Origin: Fen-1077 sp050014355
GTDB taxonomy: Bacteria > Chloroflexota > Dehalococcoidia > Dehalococcoidales > RBG-16-60-22
Assembly: GCA_050014355.1 (NCBI GenBank)
Contig: JBEKDL010000012.1
Coordinates: 1-33,593 of the forward strand
Direction: 5' to 3'
Length of the DNA: 33,593 nucleotides
In this document: positions 22,932 through 31,700 of the stretch, piece by piece
Layout of the letters: each line of letters begins with the position of its first letter
How positions within the stretch are numbered: the stretch's first letter is position 1
Translations under genes and position numbers: made by a program
The notes under the pieces: model-generated
What the model saw: only the letters and a program-made list of their open reading frames with translations
What the model was told of the DNA's origin: nothing
The model's database searches: none

Positions 22932-25900
22932 CTACTTCCCGTGGCAGTGCTTATATTTCTTGCCGCTGCCGCAGGGGCACGGCTCGTTGCGGCCCACTTT
23001 ATTGCCTCCGGCCGCGGCGGCGGCCGTCCTGGACTTGGCGTTGCCTGTCGAGCCCACGCCAGCTTTAGCCATCGGCGATTCCGGCATCTTGTTTTCGTGC
23101 TTTTCAATTCTCACGTGGAATATCGTATGCGCCACGTCATGGCGGATGTTAGTTTTAAGCTCGTCAAACTTCTGGTGGCCGATTATTTTATAAGCGTCGG
23201 TGGACTTCATTTGACGGAGAGCCTGCCAGCCTGCCTGAAGACGCTCATTCTCCATGGCTGTCAGGTGCTCTACCCACAGCCTGTCCATTATCTGGAGCAT
23301 CACCAGCCGCTCCAACAGCCTCATGGTCTCGCCGCCGTTCTCTTTTTCCCGGGTCTCGTAGAGCTTTTCCGCCATCTCGGTGAGTTTCTCTTCTGTTTCT
23401 TTTCCGTTGAGTCCGGCGAGGCCGTCTTTATCGAACCGTGGTGGCAGGGGCATAATGGAGGTCGCTTCGGCTACAAGGCTTTTTACATCGATGCCTCCGT
23501 CATAACCCCTGGTAGTGTGCGCGCCGACGATGCCTTTCAGCTCCTGCCGTACCATGCCGAGGATATTGGATTTCAGGTCCGCGCCGCCGAGAATCTTGTG
23601 CCGTTCCTGGTAAATCAGCTCGCGGTGTGTGTTGACGACGTCGTCGTACTCGACCAGGTGTTTGCGCATATCGAAGTGGTAGCCCTCGACGCGCTTCTGG
23701 ACATCGGTGATGGCGTTGGTAATCATCTTGTTCTCGATGGGCGTGTCCTCGTCCATGCCCACCCAGCCCATGATGGTCTTGATGCGGTCGCCGCCGAAGC
23801 GCCGCATGATGTCATCTTCGAGAGAAATAAAGAAGGTCGAGTGACCGGGGTCGCCCTGGCGACCGGCGCGGCCGCGCAGCTGGTTATCGATGCGCCTCGC
23901 TTCATGGCGCTCCGTACCGATGATGTGCAGCCCGCCGAGAGAGACTATTTTATAATGCTCCTTGCGCCATCCTTTAAAAGGTTGATGTTTATGGATTATT
24001 TCGTCAATGTCTTTTATTAATTTTTCCTCTTTATTTTTAAAACCGAAGATGTCCTTGATCTTCTGTAGTATATTAGATTTTTCACTTTTCTCTATTTCTT
24101 CACTCTTTCGTTTTAGTTTTTGTTCTACCTCGTTTTCCCAAGAAAGAAACTCATTGAGATATTCTTTGGAATATTGCTTTATTTTTTCTTCCAACTGATT
24201 AATTTCTTCGACATTTTCAGTTATAATTTCAACGGTTTCTCCGGATAAATAGATATATTTTATTCTATCCGCAGCTATTCTTATCTCATTATCATATTTT
24301 TTCAGATTCTGTTGGTGCTCTGCTTTTCTTTCGGTATATCCCTTTTCCTCTTTTAAATAAAACTCTGCTTTTTCAATGAACTCATGCGATTTTCTGTATA
24401 TATAATCTTGGATATCCTCATCTGGATTATAGTCAGGCAGCTTACCCCCAAGGATGATGTCCACACCACGCCCTGCCATATTAGTGGCAACAGTTACGGC
24501 CTTTGATTTTCCCGCATCGTCAATGATTAACGCCTCTTTCTCGTGCTGCTTGGCGTTCAGCACCTGGCAGGTGATGCCCTGCCTTTTAAGCATATCGCTT
24601 AAATGCTCGGACTTTTCAATGGAAACGGTGCCCACCAGTACCGGGATTTCCTGCTCGTACAGGCTCTTTATCTCCCGCGCCACCGCCCGGAACTTGGCCT
24701 CTTCGGTCTTGTAAATCAGGTCGGGCGTGTCTTCGCGTATCATCGGTTTATTGGTGGGAATCTCGGTCACTTCCAGCTTGTATATCTTGTAAAACTCCTC
24801 GGCCTCGGTGGCGGCCGTACCGGTCATGCCCGCCAGCTTTTCATACATGCGGAAATAGTTCTGAATGGTGATGGTGGCATAGGTCAGGGTCTCCTGCTGG
24901 ACTTTAACATGCTCTTTGGCCTCGATGGCCTGGTGCAGCCCCTCGGAATAGCGCCGACCGTACATCTTGCGCCCGGTAAACTCGTCGACGATGACGATTT
25001 CGCCATTCTCGACAACGTATTCGCGGTCCTTCCGGTAAAGCGCATGGGAGTTCATGGCCTGGCGGAAGATACGCTGGATATCGTTGTGCTGTTTAGCTTC
25101 CTGGAAACTGTAATTCTTGCTTTCCTCCACGCCTTCACCGCCGAAAAGGTCCTCCGCGGTCATACGGAAGGCCCGCGCCAGCTTTTCCTGGCCGCGCGCC
25201 GTGGCCCGCACGAAATGCTCCTTTTCATAGGCTATCGCATCATATTCTTCTTCGAATCCGGCTTCTTCCTGTTCCTTCTTGGCCTGCCCGGGCTCGTAGG
25301 CCAGTACTTTAATCTTCATCCGGCCTACTACGTCGTTAATAATTTTATAGAGTTGCCCGGATTCCTCGGCGGGGCCGCTGATGATAAGGGGCGTGCGCGC
25401 CTCATCGATTAACAGGTTATCCACTTCATCGACGATGGCGTAGTAAAGGGGACGCTGGACACACATTTTAAGGTCAGTCACCATGTTGTCCCGCAGGTAA
25501 TCGAAGCCGAACTCGCTGCTGGTGCCGTAAGTGATGTCCGCTCTATAGGCTTCCTGGCGGGAAACAGGGCGGAAATGCCGCCAGCGGTCGTTTTCTTTGC
25601 TCGTGTCGTAAGACGGGTCGAAAAGGCGGGCGGGAGTATGCTCGTCCGGGGCCTGCATGGGGTAAATACAGGCGACGCTTACGCCCAGCAAATGATAGAT
25701 GGAGCCCATCCAGTAAGCGTGATAACGCGCCAGGTAATCGTTGACGGTCACCAGGTGGACGCCGCGCCCGGTCAGGGCGTTGAGGTAAAGAGGGAAAGTG
25801 GCCACCAGCGTTTTACCTTCGCCGGTCTTCATCTCGGCGATTTTTCCCTGGTGCAGGGTAATGCCGCCTATGAGCTGCACATCGAAAGCGCGCTGGCCGA

Positions 25901-26300
25901 TGGCGCGCTTGGCAGCTTCACGAACAGCGGCGAAAGCCTCGGGTAAAATCTCGTCAAGGGCGGCGCCCTGCAGTTTATGGTACTCTTTTTCCAGGGCATC
26001 GATTTTTTCCTGAGCGCGTTTACAGCGGCTATCGGCCTCCTGGCTTTCCACTTCCCAGGTGGCTTTAGCGAGGCACTCTTTAGCTTCGCCAAGCTCTTGC
26101 TGTGCCTCCGTCAACCGCGGCTGGACGGAAGAAGAAGCTTCTCTGATTTTGACCTTGAACTCGTCTGTCTTGGCAAGGAGGCCGGCATCATCCAGTTTTC
26201 CAAATTCTGGTTCCAGCTCGTTGATGTCCTCTACCGACGGCAGGAGCCGCTTTAATTCTTTTTCATTGGAATCAACCAGTCCCGAAAGGAATTTAAACAT
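22932..26300 (-). CDS. secA: preprotein translocase ATPase SecA, extended form
   Basis: A 1122-residue SecA, about 220 longer than E. coli's. Walker A is MKTGEGKT (157-164), the DEAD-type motif is IVDEVDNLLIDEARTP, and NBD2 has AGRGVDIILGG (609-619) and GLHIIGTERHEARRIDNQLRGRAGRQGDPG (split as GLHIIGTERHEA and RRIDNQLRGRAGRQGD). The SEC-C zinc knuckle is Cys1108, Cys1110, Cys1119, His1120. Extra segments: a coiled coil at about 52-113, and an AT-rich 160-residue Lys/Glu insert at about 620-780 in NBD2. It drives preprotein translocation through SecYEG using ATP. The gene overlaps the DUF2007 gene by 8 nt. Confidence 0.97.
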   Translation of the reverse strand: MFKFLSGLVDSNEKELKRLLPSVEDINELEPEFGKLDDAGLLAKTDEFKVKIREASSSVQPRLTEAQQELGEAKECLAKATWEVESQEADSRCKRAQEKIDALEKEYHKLQGAALDEILPEAFAAVREAAKRAIGQRAFDVQLIGGITLHQGKIAEMKTGEGKTLVATFPLYLNALTGRGVHLVTVNDYLARYHAYWMGSIYHLLGVSVACIYPMQAPDEHTPARLFDPSYDTSKENDRWRHFRPVSRQEAYRADITYGTSSEFGFDYLRDNMVTDLKMCVQRPLYYAIVDEVDNLLIDEARTPLIISGPAEESGQLYKIINDVVGRMKIKVLAYEPGQAKKEQEEAGFEEEYDAIAYEKEHFVRATARGQEKLARAFRMTAEDLFGGEGVEESKNYSFQEAKQHNDIQRIFRQAMNSHALYRKDREYVVENGEIVIVDEFTGRKMYGRRYSEGLHQAIEAKEHVKVQQETLTYATITIQNYFRMYEKLAGMTGTAATEAEEFYKIYKLEVTEIPTNKPMIREDTPDLIYKTEEAKFRAVAREIKSLYEQEIPVLVGTVSIEKSEHLSDMLKRQGITCQVLNAKQHEKEALIIDDAGKSKAVTVATNMAGRGVDIILGGKLPDYNPDEDIQDYIYRKSHEFIEKAEFYLKEEKGYTERKAEHQQNLKKYDNEIRIAADRIKYIYLSGETVEIITENVEEINQLEEKIKQYSKEYLNEFLSWENEVEQKLKRKSEEIEKSEKSNILQKIKDIFGFKNKEEKLIKDIDEIIHKHQPFKGWRKEHYKIVSLGGLHIIGTERHEARRIDNQLRGRAGRQGDPGHSTFFISLEDDIMRRFGGDRIKTIMGWVGMDEDTPIENKMITNAITDVQKRVEGYHFDMRKHLVEYDDVVNTHRELIYQERHKILGGADLKSNILGMVRQELKGIVGAHTTRGYDGGIDVKSLVAEATSIMPLPPRFDKDGLAGLNGKETEEKLTEMAEKLYETREKENGGETMRLLERLVMLQIMDRLWVEHLTAMENERLQAGWQALRQMKSTDAYKIIGHQKFDELKTNIRHDVAHTIFHVRIEKHENKMPESPMAKAGVGSTGNAKSRTAAAAAGGNKVGRNEPCPCGSGKKYKHCHGK

Positions 26301-26523
26301 GGTTTTTACTCACAATCAGCTCCCTGGCTTCATCGGCCTGGGAGTCCAGCACCATCACTTTGACCTGCGCCAGGCCGTTCATGGTGAACATATGCACGGA
26401 AGGCGCGGCGTTGGCCTTGAGGATGCAGGGGATATTAAAGCTTTCCAGGAGACCCTTGATAACCTGTGCCTCCATCTCGGTACGCGCCTTGTATACTTCG
26501 GTCAGTTTTTCTTTATTATTCAA
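26293..26523 (-). CDS. DUF2007 family putative signal-transducing protein
   Basis: A 76-residue protein with the DUF2007 layout: KLTEVYKARTEMEAQVIKGLLESFNIPCIL, then a central VKVMVLDSQADEARELI strand-helix. These small GlnB-like-fold proteins are found next to many bacterial operons; the exact role is unknown. It overlaps prs on one side (26516-26523) and secA on the other (26293-26300) by 8 nt each, so the three are translationally coupled. Confidence 0.82.
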   Translation of the reverse strand: MNNKEKLTEVYKARTEMEAQVIKGLLESFNIPCILKANAAPSVHMFTMNGLAQVKVMVLDSQADEARELIVSKNHV

Positions 26524-27454
26524 ACATCGCTCCCACGGACTGCCCGGAATGGATACGCCGGATAGCCTCGCCCAGCAGCGGCGCGATGGGCAGGACGGTA
26601 ATTTTATCGATTCTCTTTTCGGAAGGGATAGGATAAGTATCGGTAACGACCACCTCTTTTACCGGACTGATGGATATACGCTGAATAGCGGCGCCGGAGA
26701 AAAGGGCGTGAGTACAGCAGGCATAAACCTCCCGGGAGCCCTGCTCGATGAGGGCGGTGACCACTCCCACCAGCGAGCCCGCTGTATCTATTTCATCATC
26801 CACGATAAGTGCCGTTTTACCGACGACGTCACCGATGACGTTCAGCATCTCGGTCTTATCGATATTACCGATGCGCCTTTTTTCCATGATGGCCAGCGGG
26901 GCGCCCAGCCTTGAACCGAGGTTGCGTGCCCGCTTGGAAGCGTTTATGTCCGCCGCGACGATGACCAGGTTCGGCAAATCTCTCTTTTTAAAATAGTCGC
27001 CTAAAAGGTTAAGAGCGGTCAGTTCATCGACGGGAATATTGAAGAAACCCTGTATCTGGGCGGCGTGCAGGTCTACGGTCAACACGCGGTTTGCCCCGGC
27101 TACCGTGAGCAGGTCGGCGACGAGCCGGGCGGTAATAGGGACGCGGGGCTGGTCTTTTTTATCGCTGCGGCCGTAGGCATAGTAGGGCACCACGGCGGTG
27201 ATACGCTCGGCGGAGGCGCGCTTTAAGGCATCGAGCATGATTAACAGTTCAACCAGGTTCTGGTTTACCGGCGAAGAGATAGACTGGACGACATACACAT
27301 CCCTCTCGCGGACATTTTCGAGTATACGCACGAAGGTGTTCTCATTGCTAAACTGGATGACCTCGCATTTTCCCAGGGGGGTACCGAGATATTCGGCGAT
27401 TGCCTGGGCCAGCGCCGGATGCGCGTTGCCGGAAAATACCTTCATTTCGTCCAC
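26516..27454 (-). CDS. prs: ribose-phosphate pyrophosphokinase
   Basis: A 312-residue PRPP synthase: ribose 5-phosphate + ATP to PRPP + AMP, for nucleotide and His/Trp synthesis. Motifs are IQFSNENTFVRI, YYAYGRSDKKDQPRVPITARLVADLL (read here as YYAYGRSDKKDQPR then ITARLVADLL), the DLHAAQIQGFF stretch (128-138) and the PRPP/ribose loop VDDEIDTAGS (218-227). The start is GTG (27454) with AGGAG about 10 nt upstream; an in-frame ATG three codons later is more distant. The N-terminal MDEMKVFSGNAHP fits the family start. First in the prs-DUF2007-secA run. Confidence 0.95.
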   Translation of the reverse strand: MDEMKVFSGNAHPALAQAIAEYLGTPLGKCEVIQFSNENTFVRILENVRERDVYVVQSISSPVNQNLVELLIMLDALKRASAERITAVVPYYAYGRSDKKDQPRVPITARLVADLLTVAGANRVLTVDLHAAQIQGFFNIPVDELTALNLLGDYFKKRDLPNLVIVAADINASKRARNLGSRLGAPLAIMEKRRIGNIDKTEMLNVIGDVVGKTALIVDDEIDTAGSLVGVVTALIEQGSREVYACCTHALFSGAAIQRISISPVKEVVVTDTYPIPSEKRIDKITVLPIAPLLGEAIRRIHSGQSVGAMFE

Positions 27455-27495
27455 GATTTATCGTCTCCTCTCAATCTTAAGTCTATCGCTAAATA

Positions 27496-27504
27496 ATTAT
27501 AGCA
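27496..27504 (-). promoter_or_regulatory. extended -10 promoter of prs
   Basis: On the minus strand TGCTATAAT (complement of 27496-27504) gives an extended -10 (TGn before a perfect TATAAT) without a clear -35. The predicted leader is about 35 nt. The prs-secA run may also receive read-through from the exonuclease gene 67 nt upstream. Confidence 0.45.
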
Positions 27505-27521
27505 CTATTAGTAAACAGGCT

Positions 27522-28025
27522 TCAGCCCCGGAGCAGCATGTCCTTGAGCGTTTTCAGGTTCAGGACGTCTTCCTTGTTGTATTCGAGCAGCTTGTTCAGG
27601 GCGTCTAAATCGAAGCTGTCAACGTATTTCCACCAGAGCCTCACTGCCTCCCAGCCGTTCATGTCCGGGAGTTTCCTGCCGATGCCCAGTTGCCGCTCGA
27701 CGCCTTTCAAGCCGCCGTAAAGCCCGTTCCGCCAGCAGTCATACATGAGGTCGCGGTGGGTGAATATCTCTTCCAGGTTTACGCCGAGCGAGGCGTGGAT
27801 AAAAGGTAAGTCGAACCGGCTGCCGTTATAGGTGTAAAGAACGTCGCTGCCTTCGAGGGCGCTGAGAACGCTATCGGCGGTAATATCCTTCCCGACAAGG
27901 TGTACGAAATCGGTATCAGCGCTGCGGCAGAGGTGAATACCGATGACGGTTATTTCACACCCGGAAGGGGTCAGACCCGTAGTTTCGATATCCAGATAGG
28001 CTTCAGCGCATGATGACATTGACAT
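27522..28025 (-). CDS. ribonuclease H-like 3'-5' exonuclease domain protein
   Basis: A 167-residue protein of the DEDD/YprB-like RNase H fold. The acidic residues are DIE in AYLDIETTGL (Asp12, Glu14), an Asp in YTYNGSRFDLPFI and the Asp of YNKEDVLNLKTL. It probably degrades single-stranded nucleic acid; the preferred substrate is unknown. I start at ATG 28025 (MSMSSCAEAYLD). The frame remains open to 28193, but those extra residues (RNHPDRSREARQ and LNVIPAKAGIQ) are a translation of the intergenic repeat and should be left out. The ribosome site is weak (GGGGAT). Confidence 0.82.
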   Translation of the reverse strand: MSMSSCAEAYLDIETTGLTPSGCEITVIGIHLCRSADTDFVHLVGKDITADSVLSALEGSDVLYTYNGSRFDLPFIHASLGVNLEEIFTHRDLMYDCWRNGLYGGLKGVERQLGIGRKLPDMNGWEAVRLWWKYVDSFDLDALNKLLEYNKEDVLNLKTLKDMLLRG

Positions 28026-28100
28026 AATTTCAAAACTATCCCCAAATATATTATATAACTTCTTGAGGAATAAGGGGTAAGGGTGGAGAGTAGAGGAATG

Positions 28101-28191
28101 CTGGATTCCCGCTTTCGCGGGAATGACGTTTAAGCGGGCGCAAAGAGATTGCCGCGCCTCCCGACTGCGGTCGGGATGGTTTCGCAATGAC
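28101..28191. repeat. composite intergenic repeat
   Basis: Left part: hairpin ATTCCCGC-TTTC-GCGGGAAT (28105-28124), of the common bacterial repeat type. Right part (28146-28191): a half copy of the 5847-5949 element, with GCCTCCCGACTGC, a CCCGAC/GTCGGG stem and the same TCGCAATGAC end. No coding function. It lies upstream of the exonuclease gene and causes false N-terminal extensions of it. Confidence 0.75.
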
Positions 28192-28241
28192 AACGAGGTA
28201 ATGAGATTATTTATGTGATTGTCTTGAATTAATACTTTATG

Positions 28242-28637
28242 TTATTTAATTGTCATATTGCCGTTTGCCCACACTTCTACAACCTTACCTTTATTCAAAC
28301 GGAGAAGAAAGAGAAAATTGTTTATAAAATTCTTGCCGACAGTCGGGGGCAAACCCGGTACCTGGCCTGTGAATTGACCGGTTGCTTTATAGGACAACGC
28401 AAAGAGGTTGCCTTCGCCGGTTAAATAGTGCCACTCCTGCCGGAGGCCTGAAGATAACTGCCGGTTGCCCAGGATATACTGCTTGTGCGCCTCAAATCCT
28501 ACCACATCCGGCATTGGAGGAGGCATATAATAGACTACCTTAGAGTCTTCCATTTTCTCCAGAGCGTCAAAATTACCGTTTAGCCATGCCTCGTCCTCCG
28601 CCTTGATGAATTTTTCCGCGAAATCCTTGATGTTCAT
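28242..28637 (-). CDS. SnoaL/NTF2-like domain protein
   Basis: A 131-residue protein of the NTF2/SnoaL fold: an N-terminal helix pair (IKDFAEKFIKAEDEAWLNGNFDALEKM), VVYYMPPPMPDVVGFEAHKQYI and beta strands ending in the family-like KVVEVWANGNMTIK. Members are small isomerases, hydrolases or ligand binders; the function here is unknown. A strong AAGGAGG precedes the ATG. Its promoter diverges from that of iorAB within 160 nt, and no common regulator site is obvious. Confidence 0.8.
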   Translation of the reverse strand: MNIKDFAEKFIKAEDEAWLNGNFDALEKMEDSKVVYYMPPPMPDVVGFEAHKQYILGNRQLSSGLRQEWHYLTGEGNLFALSYKATGQFTGQVPGLPPTVGKNFINNFLFLLRLNKGKVVEVWANGNMTIK

Positions 28638-28672
28638 TTACCTGCCTCCTTTTGTTTATGAAAATTTCCATA

Positions 28673-28701
28673 ATATTAAGTGTTATCTCAATTATTGTCA
28701 A
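28673..28701 (-). promoter_or_regulatory. sigma70-type promoter of SnoaL-like gene
   Basis: On the minus strand TTGACA (complement of 28696-28701) and TAATAT (complement of 28673-28678) are 17 nt apart, giving a leader of about 30 nt that carries AAAGGAGG. Confidence 0.65.
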
Positions 28702-28706
28702 CTAGT

Positions 28707-28736
28707 TTGCCAATCAAGCAGATAAACATGTAAAAT
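28707..28736 (+). promoter_or_regulatory. promoter of iorAB
   Basis: TTGCCA (28707-28712), 18-nt spacer, TAAAAT (28731-28736) with TG at the extended -10 position. It lies 6 bp from the -35 of the diverging SnoaL gene. The leader is about 50 nt to the TTG start. Confidence 0.5.
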
Positions 28737-28793
28737 AGTTATTGAGAAATCCCCTCTTTATTGTATTTAACCACCCTTTACAGGAGGCTCCAA

Positions 28794-31700
28794 TTGAACA
28801 AAGTAGCGGAAATTACTCTGACTTCCGATGCCCCCGGCGCCCGTTTGTTCATGCTCGGCAATGAAGCCATCGCCCGCGGCGCTATGGAAGCCGGCGTGCA
28901 GGTGGTGGCATCTTACCCCGGCACTCCTTCGAGTGAAATCACAGAAACCCTGGTGACCAATGCCAAGGCGTCCGGCCTTTACGCCGAGTGGTCGGTGAAT
29001 GAAAAGGTCGCCCTGGAAGTGGCCATGGCGGCCTCTATCAGCGGCCTGCGGTCGCTGGCGATAATGAAGCATGTGGGTGTGAACGTGGCCCACGACCCAC
29101 TGATGTCCGCCAGCTACATGGGTGCGCGCGGCGGCCTGGTGCTGGTTTCCGCCGACGACCCCGGGCAGTGGAGCTCGCAGAACGAACAGGACAACCGCTA
29201 CATCGCCCGTCAGGCTTACATACCAGTGCTTGAGCCGTCCTCCGCCCAGGAAGCCAAGGACATGATGGCGGATGCGTTCGCCCTTTCCGAGCAATACGGA
29301 CAGATATTCATGTTGCGCTCCGTGACCAGGATAGGCCATGCCCGCAGCGATGTGGTCCTGGGGGAGATGAGCAAGGACAAACGGCAGGCTAAATTCGTGA
29401 AAGACCCGGTGAAGCTCGTCTGTCTGCCGGCCAACTTCCGCGTCAACCGCCGTTTGGTGGTGCAGCGAATGGCCAAGATAAAAGAGGCAGTGGAGACGTT
29501 ACCATATAACCAGATGACTTTAAAAAAAGGCGCCAGGCTGGGTGTCATCGCCTGCGGCATCTCTTACAGCTACGCTATGGAAGCCGTACGATGGCTGAAA
29601 CTGGAAGATAAAGTCTCCATTTTGAAAATCGGCACGCCGTACCCGCTCCCGGTAAAAATGACCGAGCAGTTTCTAAAGGCGGTGCCGGAAGTCCTGGTGG
29701 TAGAAGAGCTCGAGCCTTTCGTGGAGGATGAGGTCAAGGTCGTCGCCGAGGACGTGGGCATCCTGGCCAAAATTCGTGGCAAGGATTTGGTGTCCCTGGT
29801 CGGCGAACTGGGCGTCCGGCAGGTGGCCGAAGCGCTTTGTAAATTGACAGGCGTTAAGCCGCCAGTGGACTTCGCCGCGCTCGATAAGCTGCGGGATGAG
29901 ACGGCGGCGCTGTTGCCGCTACGTCCCCCGACGATGTGCGCCGGCTGCCCTCACCGCGCTTCATTTTATGCCATCAACATCGCCTGCCAGCAGTATGAGA
30001 GAGAAACAGGAGTCACGCCGGTGCGTACCGGCGATATCGGCTGCTACGCGCTCGGGGCCAACCCGCCGCTGAACTCGGACGACGTGGCCGTCTGCATGGG
30101 CGGCGGCTTCGGCATCGCCAACGGGCTGGCACACGTACTGGACGCCCCGGTGGTGGCCCATCTCGGCGATTCCACCTTTTTCCATTCCGGCATACCGCCG
30201 ATGCTCAACGCCGTTTATAATAAGGCCAATTTTACCATGGTAGTGCTGGACAACTCGACCACCGGCATGACCGGTTTCCAGCCGCACCCGGGCGCCCCCG
30301 GCGAGGGCGGCACGCCGGTCAAGATTGAAGACATCGCGCGGGCGGGCGGCGTCAAGTTCGTCGAGGTGGTGGACGCCTTCGACCTGCCGAAACTGATTAG
30401 CGCGGTAGGCAGGGCGATGAAATTTGACGGCCCTTCGGTCATCGTCGCGCGGCGGGCCTGCAACATCATCGACCAACGCGAAAAAAGAAAGACCGGCGCC
30501 AAGACCGTCCCGTATAAAGTCGATAAAGCCAAGTGCATGGCCGGCAGCCCGCCTTATTGCCAGGCTACCTGTCCCCTGCACATCGATATCCGCGGCTACG
30601 TCGCGCTGGCGAAAGAGGGTAAATTCGATGAGTCGCTCGCTTTAATCAAAAAGACCCTGCCTTTCCCGGCCATCATCGGGCGGGTCTGTACCCATCCCTG
30701 CGAGGTAAAGTGTAAGCGCGCCGAGGTCGAGGAGGCCATCGCCATTAACGCGCTGAAACGGGCAGCCGCTGATTTCGGCAAATATACGGATGATTATACC
30801 ATCGCCGCGGAAAAGAAAGAGAAGGTGGCCATCATCGGCGGCGGGCCGGCGGGTCTGATGGCCGCTTATGACTTGCGTAAGGCTGGTTATAAGGTGACCA
30901 TCTTCGAGGCGCTGCTGAAGCTGGGCGGTATGATGGTAGTGGGTATACCGGAGTTCCGCCTGCCGCGGGACATCGTGAACAAAGAAACGGACATCGTGAA
31001 AAAGCTGGGCGTGGAAATCAAGACTGATACGCGCGTCGGCAGGGATGTTAAGTTCGACGATATACAAAAAAAATACGATGCCGTATTTATCGCCACGGGC
31101 GCTCACAAAGCCCACAAGCTGGGCATCGAGAACGAAAAAGCCAGCGGCGTTATCGACGGCACGGAGTTTCTCCATCGCGTTAATGCCGGCGATAAGATAG
31201 CTCCGGTAGAAAAAGTCGTGGTGGTGGGCGGCGGCAACGTGGCTGTCGATTGCGCGCGGACGTGCCTCCACCTGGGCTTTAAAGAGGTGACCATCGCTTA
31301 CCGGCGCTCGCGGGTGGAAATGCCGGCCATCGCGGAAGAAATCACGGAGGCCAAGCGCGAGGGCGTGAAACTGGAGCTGCTGGCCGGGCCGAACAACGTC
31401 ATCCTGAAAGGCGGCAAGGCCGCCGGGCTGGAATGTATCAAGATGAAGCTGGGCGATCCCGACGCATCGGGACGGCTGCGTCCCGTGCCGATAGCCGGCT
31501 CGGAGTTCATCATCGAGGCGGGGCTGATAATCGCCGCGGTCGGCGAAGAGCCCGACCTCGCTTTCATGGCGGGCGACGCGTCATCCGCTATCGACAAAGG
31601 ATATATCAAGGCCGACCCTGTCACGCTGGAAACGGGTATTAAAGGGGTCTTTGCGGGCGGGGATGTCGTCACCGGCGCGGCCACCGTCATCCATGCCATG

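Noticed and set aside
22941..24020. 359-residue plus-strand open frame over secA
   Set aside because: Antisense to conserved SecA motifs and of unnatural composition; no ribosome site or family features.
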